From: Ochromonas danica
Taxonomy: Eukaryota; Sar; Chrysophyceae; Chromulinales; Chromulinaceae
Length of the DNA stretch: 49,230 bases
Direction of reading: 5' to 3'
Assembly: GCA_015146655.1 (NCBI GenBank)
Contig: VKHL01000193.1
Coordinates: forward strand, 1-49,230
The translations under genes and the position numbers were made by a program. Below are positions 16,559-26,061 of the stretch, in pieces. The number at the start of each line of letters is the position of its first letter. Position 1 is the first letter of the stretch. The notes beneath the pieces are model-generated. The model was not told the origin of the DNA, searched no databases, and worked only from the letters and a program-made list of their open reading frames with translations.

Positions 16559-16906
16559 TTATTTATTGGATAAAAACATTAATGAATTTTCTTTTGAATA
16601 AATAAATATAAATTTAAAAAAATCAAACCATTCATTTTGAGTTTTAAAAATAAAAGTAATTTTTAATAAAAAAGGTTTACCTTCTCGAAAAAATAAAACT
16701 ATTTTTTTTGATATAATTTTTGTTTCTTTATAAATTAGTGATACTTTATCAATAGAATTGAAAATTGAATAATTTTTGAGATTAATTAAAGATATAAAAA
16801 ATAGAAAAGTTGCTGTTCCTGTTTTTCCATTTTTTGATTTTGTTAATTTTATAATCGGTAACGTTTTTTCGTTTACTCCTTTAATAATTTCAATACAACA
16901 ATTCAT
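16559..16906 (-). CDS. psb28: Photosystem II assembly protein Psb28
   Basis: 115 residues. The family pattern is visible: IEIIKGVNEKTLPIIKLTKS, KNGKTGTATFLF near residues 26-37, then FREGKPFLLKITFIFKTQNE and WFDFFKFIFIYSKEN. Psb28 is a soluble protein that binds an assembly intermediate of photosystem II containing CP47. The sequence is more worn than usual but all blocks are in order. It lies 40 bases upstream of clpC on the same strand. Confidence 0.9.
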   Translation of the reverse strand: MNCCIEIIKGVNEKTLPIIKLTKSKNGKTGTATFLFFISLINLKNYSIFNSIDKVSLIYKETKIISKKIVLFFREGKPFLLKITFIFKTQNEWFDFFKFIFIYSKENSLMFLSNK

Positions 16907-16951
16907 AATAGTTTTTTAAATAAATTATATCATATTTAATATCTAAGAAAA

Positions 16952-17024
16952 ACTGGGATAGGAGGATTTGAACCTACGTATGATGGAGTCAAAGTCCATT
17001 GCCTTACCGCTTGGCGATATCCCA
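16952..17024 (-). tRNA. trnQ(uug): tRNA-Gln (UUG)
   Basis: Minus strand: acceptor TGGGATA/TATCCCA, anticodon stem ATGGA/TCCAT with loop CTTTGAC (anticodon UUG), T-loop TTCAAAT, discriminator G. The T1-A72 opening pair is typical of tRNA-Gln. Confidence 0.95.
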
Positions 17025-17086
17025 AATATTTTTAGTTTGAATAAAAATAAACTAAAAATTGTTATATTAATTATATTTAATTAATA

Positions 17087-17159
17087 TGGGCAAGGAGGGA
17101 TTCGAACCCCCGACACTGTAGTTCGTAGCCACATACTCTAGCCTCTGAGCTACATGCCC
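17087..17159 (-). tRNA. trnR(acg): tRNA-Arg (ACG)
   Basis: Minus strand: acceptor GGGCATG pairs with CTTGCCC (one wobble). Anticodon loop CTACGAA between TGTGG and CTACA gives ACG. T-arm GGGGG/CCCTC. Discriminator A. It is divergent from groEL across 72 bases. Confidence 0.94.
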
Positions 17160-17231
17160 TTTTTTATAAAAAAAAATAAACAATATATACTTTTATTATA
17201 ATTAAAAAACAACAGAAAAAAAAATTAAAAT

Positions 17232-18794
17232 ATGAAAAAAAATTTTTCGTTATATAATTTATTTACTAAAAATTTTTTTTTTTTAAATAATGTTTATAAT
17301 AGTATTAAAATAATTTTAGGCCCTACTGGAAAAAATGGTATTTTTTATAATTCAAAAAAAGATATCAAAATATTAACAGATGGATCTTTTTTAATAAAAT
17401 ATTTAGCATCAGCGATACCTTCCGAATCATTTATTTTAAAAATTTTTAAAGAAGTTTCAAAAAAAACATCTCTGTTATCCGGTGATGGAACTTCTACTAC
17501 AATTTTAATATCATGCAGTTTATTAAAAGATTCGATACGTTATTTAATTGCTGGTTATGATTCTTTTTTTATAAGTAATGGTTTAAAAAAAATAGCATTT
17601 TTTTTAGTAGAACAGGTTAGATTTTTTTCAAAACCTATATCAAATATAGATCAATTAATAAGGCTTTTGAAAACACAATTAGGAAAAAAATTAAATGATA
17701 ATTTAATAGATTTACTTGTAAATTCTTTATTTAAATTAGGTAGAGATGGATTATTATTAGTTGAAGAAAATTTTATTCCAAAAAATGAAATAGAAACAAT
17801 ACAAGGAATTGAATTAGATAAAGGTTATGCTTCTTCATATTTTGTAAATGATTTAAAAACTTTTGAAGTTATTTATGAAATTCCCTATATATTAATTGCA
17901 AAAGATGAAATTAATGATTTAAATCAAATAAAAGATATTATTGAATATATAAAATCTAAAAATTCTTCTCTTATTATAATTGCTGAAAATATTGATAAAA
18001 AAATTTTTTCGACATTGGTACTAAATACAATTCAAAAAAAAATCAAATTAGCAATTATTAAATATAATTCTATTAAATTTTTGAAAAATGGAATTTTAGA
18101 AGATTTATCTATTTTAAGTCATTGTAATTTTTTTGAGTCAAATATACCTTTAAAAAACAGAATATATTCTGTAAAGGATTTAGGTCAAGTAGAAAAAGCA
18201 ATTATAAAAAAAGAAAAAAGTATATTTATAATCTCAAAATTTTCTAAATTAATTGCAAAAAGAAAAATAAATGAATTAAATCGAGAATTAATATCTAGTG
18301 AAACTGAACACGAAAAGATTATTTTTAAAACACGTATAGCAAGATTAGCTGGAAATATAACAAAAATAAAAATAGCTTTTTCAAATAAATATCAAATAGA
18401 AGAAGATCGTCAAAAAATTGAAAAGTCTATTTTAACAATTCGTTCTTCATTAGAGGAAGGAATTCTTCCAGGTGGAGGAATTTTTTATTATTTTTTAAAT
18501 CAAGAGTTAAAAAATTGGTCTTATTTAAACTTATTTGGAGATGAAATATTTTCTACTCAAATAGTTTCAAATAGTTTATTAAAACCGATAGAGGAATTAT
18601 GTAATAACAATAATAAAAAAGCCTTTTTAATATTAAATGAAATTAATAAATTTGGTTATCCTTATAATTATAATTTATTTGATAATAAGTATTCAAATTC
18701 ATTTGAAAACGGAATTTTAGATTCAGCAAAAGCTATTAGAGCAATACTTTGGAATTCTTTAACAATAATTGCACTTCTTATAACAAGTGAATAA
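17232..18794 (+). CDS. groEL: Highly divergent GroEL/Cpn60 chaperonin
   Basis: 520 residues, a little short of the usual 530-550 because the GGM-type tail is missing. Landmarks in order: ILGPTGKNGIF (28-38), TDG (Asp50 at the Asp52 position), GDGTSTT (84-90), KGYASSYFVND apical segment, RIARLAGNITKI, EEGILPGGG (408-416) and ILDSAKAIRAILWN near the end. The ATP-hydrolysis Asp398 position reads Lys (IEKSILTIRSSLEEG, Lys398 with no gap needed). Hydrophobic substitutions and runs of Lys/Ile/Phe are many. GroEL folds stromal proteins including Rubisco. The frame is fully open, so the gene is under selection, but normal ATPase function is doubtful. Confidence 0.93.
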   Translation: MKKNFSLYNLFTKNFFFLNNVYNSIKIILGPTGKNGIFYNSKKDIKILTDGSFLIKYLASAIPSESFILKIFKEVSKKTSLLSGDGTSTTILISCSLLKDSIRYLIAGYDSFFISNGLKKIAFFLVEQVRFFSKPISNIDQLIRLLKTQLGKKLNDNLIDLLVNSLFKLGRDGLLLVEENFIPKNEIETIQGIELDKGYASSYFVNDLKTFEVIYEIPYILIAKDEINDLNQIKDIIEYIKSKNSSLIIIAENIDKKIFSTLVLNTIQKKIKLAIIKYNSIKFLKNGILEDLSILSHCNFFESNIPLKNRIYSVKDLGQVEKAIIKKEKSIFIISKFSKLIAKRKINELNRELISSETEHEKIIFKTRIARLAGNITKIKIAFSNKYQIEEDRQKIEKSILTIRSSLEEGILPGGGIFYYFLNQELKNWSYLNLFGDEIFSTQIVSNSLLKPIEELCNNNNKKAFLILNEINKFGYPYNYNLFDNKYSNSFENGILDSAKAIRAILWNSLTIIALLITSE

Positions 18795-18811
18795 TTATTA
18801 ATTATTCACTT
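18785..18811. terminator. Shared hairpin between groEL and rps16
   Basis: Perfect 12-bp stem (18785-18796 with 18800-18811), 3-base loop. The left arm covers the last codons and stop of groEL. The convergent rps16 stop lies 12 bases away. Confidence 0.65.
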
Positions 18812-18822
18812 CTTATTATTAA

Positions 18823-19059
18823 TTAAAGTTTAGTAATTATTTTAGAAATTAAATGGCGAACTGTATTAGTTGGATATGCTCCAAAATTTATATATTTAGT
18901 TAAATTTACTTTATCAAAATAAACAAAATTTTTTAAAGGATCATAAAAACCTAATTCCATTATTGCTTTTCCATCACGTTTCGATAAATTTTCTGTTAAA
19001 ACAATTTTATAAAATGGTCTTTTTTTACGTCCTGTACGTTTTAATCGAATTTTTAACAT
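18823..19059 (-). CDS. rps16: 30S ribosomal protein S16
   Basis: 78 residues. It opens MLKIRLKRTGRKKRPFYKIV and contains MELGFYDPL and the FGAYPTNTVRHLI region, a complete S16. It assembles early in the small subunit. It is convergent with groEL and downstream of ycf19. Confidence 0.98.
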   Translation of the reverse strand: MLKIRLKRTGRKKRPFYKIVLTENLSKRDGKAIMELGFYDPLKNFVYFDKVNLTKYINFGAYPTNTVRHLISKIITKL

Positions 19060-19146
19060 ATTAGTAATAAATTTTTATTAAAAATGAATATTTTATTAAA
19101 TCTAGTAAGTAGTATAATGGAAATTAAAAAATAAAAAAACTATTAA

Positions 19147-19500
19147 TTAATTATTTATTAAGAATTCCGCTTGAATTAATAAAATAGTTCTTAATTTAGA
19201 AATTAATAATAATAAAGAAGAAAGAAACTCTAATGCAATAATTACGGAAATATCATATGAATATTTTCCAAATTTTAAACTAGGTAAAAATTTTGACCAA
19301 AATCTAAAATAAGGAACTGTTAATATACGAATCGCTGACAAGGGCCAATAATAAGGACTAAAAAAAGGCAATTGATCAAAAGTTATCTTTGTATAACAAA
19401 AGACACGAAAAATTTTTAATAAGATATAAATATATCCACTAAGGTCTGCAAATAGAAAAAAAACATTTTCAAAAAAATGAGTTATTGAAAAATTGATCAT
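19147..19500 (-). CDS. ycf19: Ycf19 (YggT family) membrane protein
   Basis: 117 residues with two hydrophobic regions. The family core WPLSAIRILTVPYFRFWSKF is followed by LPSLKFGKYSYDISVIIALE, a close match to the YggT/Ycf19 pattern (two helices around an R-x-L-x-x-P-x-F-x-x-x-R loop). YggT-family proteins act in thylakoid membrane or chlorophyll-protein organisation in cyanobacteria and plastids; the exact role here is unknown. It is on the minus strand between psbV and rps16. Confidence 0.92.
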   Translation of the reverse strand: MINFSITHFFENVFFLFADLSGYIYILLKIFRVFCYTKITFDQLPFFSPYYWPLSAIRILTVPYFRFWSKFLPSLKFGKYSYDISVIIALEFLSSLLLLISKLRTILLIQAEFLINN

Positions 19501-19571
19501 AAAATATAATTTGAATTAGAAAACAATTAAAAATAATATACCAATACTAAAAAAAAAATCCAAACTAAAAT

Positions 19572-19599
19572 AAGAAAGAGAAATTAATTTCTCTTTCTT
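19572..19599 (-). terminator. Palindrome after psbV
   Basis: 28-base perfect palindrome (AAGAAAGAG...CTCTTTCTT) lies 20 bases beyond the psbV stop on the minus strand, before ycf19. It is a likely 3' end of psbV mRNA. Confidence 0.65.
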
Positions 19600-19619
19600 T
19601 AATAAATTAAACTTTTTAG

Positions 19620-20111
19620 TTAATAATAAATTTTTCCTCCACCCCATTTTTCAGCCAAAACTTTTGGTTGAAGTAAAACATGACCAGCAATAGCAACTAA
19701 GTCATCTTCAGTTAAACTTCTCATTTTTGGAAAAATGTCAGCACTTTTAATACTTGGATGTATTTCCGCTATAGATTCAATTCCATCATAACTTGTTGGG
19801 TTTTTCATATAATCAACTAAACTTTCAACAGTATTACGAACAGGTGTTGCTAAACTAAGAGCTTCTGGATCTAATCCTATATTTGGATTTGTTTTTGTTG
19901 TTCCACCAGTATGACACACACTACAAGTATTGTTAAATAATCGTTTTCCTCTTTTAACTTGTTCTGGTGTTAAAGTTATTGTTTTTGTAGCATTTAATGG
20001 AACTGTGCGTATAGCATCATCAAGTTCAATTGCCCATACCGAAGAATTTAAACCAAAAAAAGCTAAAGAAGCAAAAATTGTATGAGAAATAGTTTTTGTT
20101 AAATTTTTCAT
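19620..20111 (-). CDS. psbV: Cytochrome c550 of photosystem II
   Basis: 163 residues. A signal peptide (about 1-27, cleavage after SVWA) leads to IELDDAIRTVPLNATKTITL. The heme motif CSVCH sits in RLFNNTCSVCHTGGTTKTNP. A later His in IAEIHPSIKSADIFPKMR is the expected second axial ligand. PsbV is an extrinsic lumenal protein that stabilises the oxygen-evolving centre. Plastid-encoded psbV is a red-lineage trait. It is divergent from sufB. Confidence 0.98.
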   Translation of the reverse strand: MKNLTKTISHTIFASLAFFGLNSSVWAIELDDAIRTVPLNATKTITLTPEQVKRGKRLFNNTCSVCHTGGTTKTNPNIGLDPEALSLATPVRNTVESLVDYMKNPTSYDGIESIAEIHPSIKSADIFPKMRSLTEDDLVAIAGHVLLQPKVLAEKWGGGKIYY

Positions 20112-20268
20112 AAATTATTAATAAAAGCTTTAAAATTTTTTTATTTGTCTATACTATATTGACATATTATATGTATATTTTTTTTGTTGGTATTTATATT
20201 TTTTTTAATATTGATCTCTTAAAAGAAATTTTTTAAAATAAAAATAATAAAAAGGAGAATATATTTAA

Positions 20269-21717
20269 ATGAATGAAAAAAAAAAATTTCAATTAACTGA
20301 AGTTATTAATCAAGCCTATAAATATGGTTTTAAAACTGAAATTGAAAATGAAAAATTTCCAAAAGGTATAAATGAAGAAATAATAAAAAATTTATCGAAA
20401 AAAAAGAAAGAATCTAAATTTTTATATAAATTTCGATTAAAATCATATGAAAATTGGAAAAAAAAATCTTTTCCAAATTGGTCCAATTTAAATATTTCTT
20501 CAATAAATTTTGAAAATATAACATACTATTCAGCTCCAAAAATAAAACCAAAATTAAATTCATTAAATGAAGTTGATCCTGAAATTATAAAAACTTTTAA
20601 TAAACTAGGAATACCTTTAGAAGAACAAAAACAATTATCAAATGTAGCTATTGATGCAGTATTTGATAGTATTTCAATAGCTACGACTTACAAAGAAAAA
20701 TTAGCAAAGCATGGAGTTATTTTTTGTTCAATATCAGATGCTATTAATAACTATCCTGAATTAATTCATAGATTTCTAGGTAGCGTTGTATCTAATAACG
20801 ATAACTTTTTTGCTTCTTTAAATTCGGCTGTTTTTACTGATGGTTCGTTTTGTTTTATACCTAAAAATATAATTTGCCCCCTAGATTTATCAACATATTT
20901 TCGTATTAACGATGAAAGCTCTGGTCAATTTGAGCGTACTTTAATAATAGCAGAAGAAAATAGTTCTGTAACATATTTAGAAGGTTGTACAGCTCCAAAA
21001 TTTGATAATAATCAATTACATGCAGCTATTGTTGAATTAATAGCTTTTGAAAATGCAGAAATAAATTATTCGACAGTTCAAAATTGGTACAGCGGAGATA
21101 AATTTGGGAAGGGAGGCATTTATAATTTTGTTACAAAAAGAGGTTTATGTATAGGAAATTTTTCTCGAATTTCTTGGACTCAAGTAGAAACAGGTTCATC
21201 AATTACCTGGAAATACCCTAGTTGTATATTAGTGGGTCAAAATTCAAAAGGAGCTTTTTATTCTATAGCTCTTACAAATAATTTTCAACAAGCTGATACA
21301 GGAACCAAAATGATACATCTAGGAGAAAATACAAAAAGTAAAATAATTTCAAAAGGTATCTCCGCAGGAAATTCAAAAAATTCATATAGAGGATTAGTAA
21401 AAATCAGTAATAATGCTAATAATTCTTATAATTTTTCTCAATGCGACTCTTTTATTATAGGTTCAGCATCTTTAGCTTGTACATATCCCTATTTGGAAAT
21501 TTATAATTTTAATGCTAGAATTGAACATGAAGCAAAAATATCAAAAATTAGTGAGGAACAATTATTTTATTTATCACAACGTGGTATAAATTTAGAAAAT
21601 GGAATTAGTTTACTTATTAATGGTTTTTGTAAAGATGTTGTCACTATGTTACCAATGGAATTTTCAACAGAAGCAGATAAACTTTTGGCATTAAAATTAG
21701 AAGGGAGTATTGGATAA
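20269..21717 (+). CDS. sufB: Fe-S cluster assembly scaffold SufB
   Basis: 482 residues. Conserved blocks are [57 protein letters not shown], the [14 protein letters not shown] stretch with the scaffold Cys, and [21 protein letters not shown]. It ends [20 protein letters not shown] followed by ALKLEGSIG. SufB with SufC and SufD builds Fe-S clusters for photosystem I and ferredoxin in the stroma. The ribosome site AAAGGAG (20251-20257) lies 11 bases before the ATG. sufC follows after a single base. Confidence 0.97.
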   Translation: MNEKKKFQLTEVINQAYKYGFKTEIENEKFPKGINEEIIKNLSKKKKESKFLYKFRLKSYENWKKKSFPNWSNLNISSINFENITYYSAPKIKPKLNSLNEVDPEIIKTFNKLGIPLEEQKQLSNVAIDAVFDSISIATTYKEKLAKHGVIFCSISDAINNYPELIHRFLGSVVSNNDNFFASLNSAVFTDGSFCFIPKNIICPLDLSTYFRINDESSGQFERTLIIAEENSSVTYLEGCTAPKFDNNQLHAAIVELIAFENAEINYSTVQNWYSGDKFGKGGIYNFVTKRGLCIGNFSRISWTQVETGSSITWKYPSCILVGQNSKGAFYSIALTNNFQQADTGTKMIHLGENTKSKIISKGISAGNSKNSYRGLVKISNNANNSYNFSQCDSFIIGSASLACTYPYLEIYNFNARIEHEAKISKISEEQLFYLSQRGINLENGISLLINGFCKDVVTMLPMEFSTEADKLLALKLEGSIG

Positions 21718-21718
21718 T

Positions 21719-22471
21719 ATGAATGAGAAAATATTACTAAACATTAAAAACTTAGAATCAATAATTGAAAATCAAAAAATTATTAATAAATTAAATTTAG
21801 AAATTAAAGAAAACGAAATTCATGTTATAATGGGACCAAATGGATCTGGAAAAAGTACTTTATCTAAAATTTTAGCAGGACATCCTTCTTATAAAGTAAT
21901 TAATGGATCCGTAATTTTTAATGATAAAGATTTACTTGTTTTAAGTCCAGAAAGTAGATCGCATGAAGGATTATTTTTAGCTTTTCAATATCCAATAGAA
22001 ATAAATGGAGTAAGTAATTACGAATTTTTAAGATTAGCTTATAATGAAAAACAAAAATATTTAGGTAATGAAGAAAAAGATCCATTAGAATTCATGCAAC
22101 TTATACACTTTTTAATTAAAGAATTACAGATGAAAGAAGAATTTTTAATGAGAAATTTAAATGAAGGTTTTTCTGGAGGAGAAAAGAAAAGAAATGAAAT
22201 TTTACAAATGCTTTTATTAGAACCAAAATTAATTATTTTAGATGAAATTGATTCAGGTTTAGATATTGATGCTCTTAAAATAATTTCTTCAGCAATTATA
22301 AAAAATAAAAAAGAAAATTCTTCATTATTAATAATTACTCATAACCCTAAAATAATAGAATATCTTAATCCTACTAAGATACATATTATGATAAATGGAA
22401 AAATAGTAAAAAGCGGTGATAAATCTTTAATAACTTATATTGAAAACAATGGTTATCAAAAATTAAAATAA
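21719..22471 (+). CDS. sufC: SufC ATPase of the SUF system
   Basis: 250 residues from the ATG at 21719. ABC-type ATPase: Walker A GPNGSGKST (about 39-47), Q-loop in LAFQYPIEINGVSN, signature FSGGEKKRNEILQM, Walker B LIILDEIDSGLDID and an H-loop His in IITHNPK. SufC powers SufB/SufD. The frame opens with a TTG at 21710, but I prefer 21719: an AAGGGAG site (21701-21707) is then 11 bases upstream, and sufB stops at 21717, leaving one base between the genes. Translational coupling is likely. Confidence 0.97.
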   Translation: MNEKILLNIKNLESIIENQKIINKLNLEIKENEIHVIMGPNGSGKSTLSKILAGHPSYKVINGSVIFNDKDLLVLSPESRSHEGLFLAFQYPIEINGVSNYEFLRLAYNEKQKYLGNEEKDPLEFMQLIHFLIKELQMKEEFLMRNLNEGFSGGEKKRNEILQMLLLEPKLIILDEIDSGLDIDALKIISSAIIKNKKENSSLLIITHNPKIIEYLNPTKIHIMINGKIVKSGDKSLITYIENNGYQKLK

Positions 22472-22510
22472 TTAAATTTACTCTTCTTTTAAACGAAGAG
22501 TAAATTTAAT
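22471..22510. terminator. Shared hairpin between sufC and atpA
   Basis: Perfect 16-bp stem (22471-22486 with 22495-22510), 8-base loop, starting at the last base of the sufC stop and ending 2 bases before the atpA stop. It serves the ends of sufBC and of the whole minus-strand rpo-atp cluster. Confidence 0.75.
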
Positions 22511-22512
22511 AT

Positions 22513-24018
22513 TTATGTTAATTCTTTTAATACTGTTTGAATAGCCTCTTTTAATAAATTTTCAGATTCTTGTGTTAATTTTTTAGATTCTTGTAGTAGT
22601 TCTAAATATTGTCTATTTTTAATAAAAATATATTCTACTAAATTTGATGCAAAATCATTAATTTTATTTAATGATAAATTATCTAAATAACCATTGATAC
22701 CTGCATAAATTAAAGCAACTTGTTCTTCGACACTTTTTGGAGAGTTTTGTGGTTGTTTTAATAATTCACGTAATCTTTGTCCACGAGCTAATTGTTGAAG
22801 AGTAACTTTATCTAAATCTGATGCAAATTGTGAAAATGCTTCTAATTCTGCAAACTGAGCTAATTCTAATTTTAATTTTCCTGCAACTTGTTTCATAGCT
22901 TTAGTTTGCGCAGCAGAACCAACTCTGGATACAGAAATACCTACATCAATTGCTGGTTTTAAACCTGAATTAAATAAATCTTTTGATAAGAAAATTTGAC
23001 CATCAGTAATTGAAATTACATTTGTAGGAATATAAGCTGATACATCTCCAGCTTCAGTTTCAATTATTGGAAGTGCAGTCATACTTCCTCCACCTAATTT
23101 TTTATTTAATTTTGCAGCCCTTTCTAATAGTCGAGAATGTAAATAAAAAACATCTCCTGGAAATGCTTCACGCCCTGGTGGTCTACGTAATAATAATGAC
23201 ATTTCACGATAAGCTTGGGCTTGTTTAGTTAAATCGTCATATATAATTAAAGTACTTTTTCCTTTATACATAAAATATTCAGCAATACTTGCACCTGTAT
23301 AAGGAGCTAAATATTGTAAAGTTGCGGGATCACTAGCTGTTGCTGAAACAATACATGTATAATCTAAAGCTCCTTTTTCAGCTAAAAGTCTTGTTGCTTG
23401 AGCTACAGTCGATCCTTTTTGGCCTATAGCTACATAAACACAAATAACATTTTCTGATTTTTGATTAATAATAGTATCTAAAGCAATAGATGTTTTTCCT
23501 GTTTGTCGATCTCCAATTATTAATTCTCTTTGTCCTCTTCCGATAGGAATCATTGCATCAATTGATACAATACCTGTTTGTAAAGGTTCACATACTGATT
23601 GTCGTGCAATAATACCTGGAGCAGGTGATTCTAATAATCGTTTTTCACTAGTTATTATGTTTCCTTTTCCATCTATTGGATTTACTAAGGGGTCAACAAC
23701 ACGTCCTAATAATTCATTTCCAACTGAAATTTGAGAAATTTTTCCTGTTGCCTTTACTGTACTTCCTTGTTTAATATTATATCCCTTTCCCATTAAAACA
23801 GCTCCTACATTATTTGTTTCTAAATTAAGAGCAATTCCAATAGTTTGATCTTCAAATTCTAAAAGTTCACCAGAAGCTACATTTTCTAAACCATAAATAC
23901 GTGCAATTCCATCACCTACTTGTAAAACGATTCCTATATTAGTTGTTCTTATTGTTGTTTGTGTATATTCATTTAACTTATTTTGTACGAAATTTGTTAA
24001 TTGACTTACATTTTTCAT
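22513..24018 (-). CDS. atpA: ATP synthase CF1 alpha subunit
   Basis: 501 residues. P-loop GDRQTGKT (about 169-176), the [20 protein letters not shown] block and the [20 protein letters not shown] stretch are standard. Alpha forms the non-catalytic nucleotide sites of the CF1 head. It is the last gene of atpI-atpH-atpG-atpF-atpD-atpA on the minus strand. Confidence 0.99.
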   Translation of the reverse strand: MKNVSQLTNFVQNKLNEYTQTTIRTTNIGIVLQVGDGIARIYGLENVASGELLEFEDQTIGIALNLETNNVGAVLMGKGYNIKQGSTVKATGKISQISVGNELLGRVVDPLVNPIDGKGNIITSEKRLLESPAPGIIARQSVCEPLQTGIVSIDAMIPIGRGQRELIIGDRQTGKTSIALDTIINQKSENVICVYVAIGQKGSTVAQATRLLAEKGALDYTCIVSATASDPATLQYLAPYTGASIAEYFMYKGKSTLIIYDDLTKQAQAYREMSLLLRRPPGREAFPGDVFYLHSRLLERAAKLNKKLGGGSMTALPIIETEAGDVSAYIPTNVISITDGQIFLSKDLFNSGLKPAIDVGISVSRVGSAAQTKAMKQVAGKLKLELAQFAELEAFSQFASDLDKVTLQQLARGQRLRELLKQPQNSPKSVEEQVALIYAGINGYLDNLSLNKINDFASNLVEYIFIKNRQYLELLQESKKLTQESENLLKEAIQTVLKELT

Positions 24019-24097
24019 AATTTATAGTTATTTTTAGGTGCTAAAAAATATGGATAAAAAAATATATATATTAATTTTTCACATTATAATTAAATTC

Positions 24098-24652
24098 TTA
24101 AACTTCTGCAAAAAAGAAATTAAAATCTTTTAATAAACTTGCGTCAATTGCCATTGAATTATATTTAATAATAATACCACCTAAAATTTTAGGATTGTAT
24201 TCTATATTAAGTAAAATAGTATTCGATTTTAAAACATTTTTTAAAGTTTTTAATAAAATTAAACCAAGTTTTGTTTCTAATTCACTAGAAATAATAATTG
24301 TAACTTTTGTAAAATTTATAAATTTTTCTAAAAGATTTTGATATACTTCGGTAATTTCAGGAAGTAAAATTAAATCATTTTTTTCTGTAAGAATTTTTAA
24401 AAAAGATTTTGTTGTTAAGCTTAATCCTGGAAAAATAGTTAAAAGTATAGCTAATTTTTTATTTTCTGAATATGTTGGATCAAGAAATATATTATAAATT
24501 TTTTTATAAGTAATTAATGTAGCTCGTAAAAGCAATAATTCTTTACCTACTATAAAAAGATTAGATTTTTTATCAACATAAGAAGAAGAAACTTGTAATT
24601 TTTGAAATAAAGATATTGCATAAGTATCTATTCTTTTTATATTTAGACTCAT
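24098..24652 (-). CDS. atpD: ATP synthase CF1 delta subunit
   Basis: 184 residues. Delta/OSCP pattern: an N-terminal helical half, then VTIIISSELETKLGLILLKT and a C-terminal part with NPKILGGIIIKYNSMAIDAS, the usual D-x-x-I-x-G-G-x-x-x-x-x-x-x-x-x-D-x-S motif. It links the CF1 head to the b/b' stator. Its start overlaps the atpF stop by 4 bases, so coupling is likely. Confidence 0.95.
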   Translation of the reverse strand: MSLNIKRIDTYAISLFQKLQVSSSYVDKKSNLFIVGKELLLLRATLITYKKIYNIFLDPTYSENKKLAILLTIFPGLSLTTKSFLKILTEKNDLILLPEITEVYQNLLEKFINFTKVTIIISSELETKLGLILLKTLKNVLKSNTILLNIEYNPKILGGIIIKYNSMAIDASLLKDFNFFFAEV

Positions 24653-25182
24653 TTTTTAATTTCTCCTAATTTTAAAATAATAGCTTCTATCATTCTTTTT
24701 TGTTCTTGATTAGATAAAAGTAAAAATCTTCTTAAAATTTTTGAAGCAATAATTAATAAAAAATATTTTTGTAAAAAAATATAATATTTTTTTTCTGTAG
24801 TTTCAATTAATTTATAAGATATATCAAAATTATTTTCAATTATTTGTTTACTAAAATTATATTGATTATTTATAATTTTTATTTTTTCATTTTGATATAA
24901 ATTTTTCCATAATTGTAACCAAAAAAGAGTCTGTGTAAATCCTTTTTCAGAAATAAAAAAATAATTCGAAGCATTTTTAACATCTTTTTGAGCGTTTTCA
25001 ACACTTTGAATTATTTCTTTTTTTCTATTTTCTAAAGTTGCACTAAAAGCAACCTTATTTGCATATAATAAAATACCAATTAAAATTAAAATATTAATTA
25101 AATTTGTTTCAAGAATATTCGTATTTATTTCAAAAATAGATTCTTGATGTGATAATAAAAAAGAGAATATAAATTTGTTCAT
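24649..25182 (-). CDS. atpF: ATP synthase CF0 subunit b
   Basis: 177 residues. One N-terminal membrane helix (about 26-46) is followed by a long charged helix beginning FSATLENRKKEIIQSVENAQ, the family hallmark. It is a peripheral stalk subunit. It lies between atpG and atpD, and overlaps atpD by 4 bases. No intron, unlike land plants. Confidence 0.94.
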   Translation of the reverse strand: MNKFIFSFLLSHQESIFEINTNILETNLINILILIGILLYANKVAFSATLENRKKEIIQSVENAQKDVKNASNYFFISEKGFTQTLFWLQLWKNLYQNEKIKIINNQYNFSKQIIENNFDISYKLIETTEKKYYIFLQKYFLLIIASKILRRFLLLSNQEQKRMIEAIILKLGEIKK

Positions 25183-25212
25183 ATATAAAAACTTTAAATA
25201 TTTAAATAACTT

Positions 25213-25674
25213 TTATGTTAAAGAAAATTTTTTAGCAAAAAATTCATCTAATAAATAAGTTATATCTTTAGTTAAATTAGAAAGTAAATATGCGGATTTA
25301 ATCATTAAATCTTTTTGTAAAGTTTTTAAAAGTTTGACATTTTTATTTTGAATAATATTTAAATTATATTCAAATAATTGATTACTTTCATTTTTTATTA
25401 ATTTTAATTGTCTGTTTAATTCACTTGTTTCTTGTGTTAAAAAAGCTATACTATTTATAAATTTTTCATAACCTAAATTTAATAATATTATTGATTTTTC
25501 TAAAGTATATTCAATGAAAAAGCTACGTTCATCAATTTGTTTAGAAATAGGTGATAAAAAAAAGTTTGTAATAACTAAAGATAAAATAAGAAAAAACAGC
25601 GCTTCTATAGGAAATGTTAAATCAAAATCAAATAGACCATTTACAGTAAGAATTACACTTGTAGAAATATTCAT
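25213..25674 (-). CDS. atpG: ATP synthase CF0 subunit b'
   Basis: 153 residues. It opens with a short lumenal tail and a helix FPIEALFFLILSLVITNFFL, then SPISKQIDERSFFIEYTLEK and a long charged helix. The PI-x-x-x-x-x-ER pattern at the membrane exit is the b' type. It pairs with AtpF in the stator; plastid-encoded atpG is a red-lineage trait. Confidence 0.94.
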   Translation of the reverse strand: MNISTSVILTVNGLFDFDLTFPIEALFFLILSLVITNFFLSPISKQIDERSFFIEYTLEKSIILLNLGYEKFINSIAFLTQETSELNRQLKLIKNESNQLFEYNLNIIQNKNVKLLKTLQKDLMIKSAYLLSNLTKDITYLLDEFFAKKFSLT

Positions 25675-25709
25675 AAAATAATTTTTTATTCATAAAAAGA
25701 AATCTTTTC

Positions 25710-25734
25710 AAAATCGGACATTCTGTCCGATTTT
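25710..25734 (-). terminator. Hairpin between atpH and atpG
   Basis: Perfect 11-bp stem (25710-25720 with 25724-25734) with a GC-containing core ATCGGACA/TGTCCGAT and 3-base loop. It lies within the atp cluster, downstream of atpH. It may attenuate transcription or stabilise the 3' end of the abundant atpH message, consistent with the c-ring needing many copies. Confidence 0.55.
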
Positions 25735-25749
25735 TTAAATTTTAGAATT

Positions 25750-26040
<291 letters not shown>

Positions 26041-26061
26041 TCAACAAATTTCATAAAAAAA

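Noticed and set aside
20101-20268. TTGACA at 20159 as a promoter for sufB
   Set aside because: No -10 box at a suitable distance on the plus strand; the match is probably chance in AT-rich sequence.
21710-21718. TTG start of sufC at 21710
   Set aside because: The ATG at 21719 has better ribosome-site spacing and avoids an overlap with sufB.
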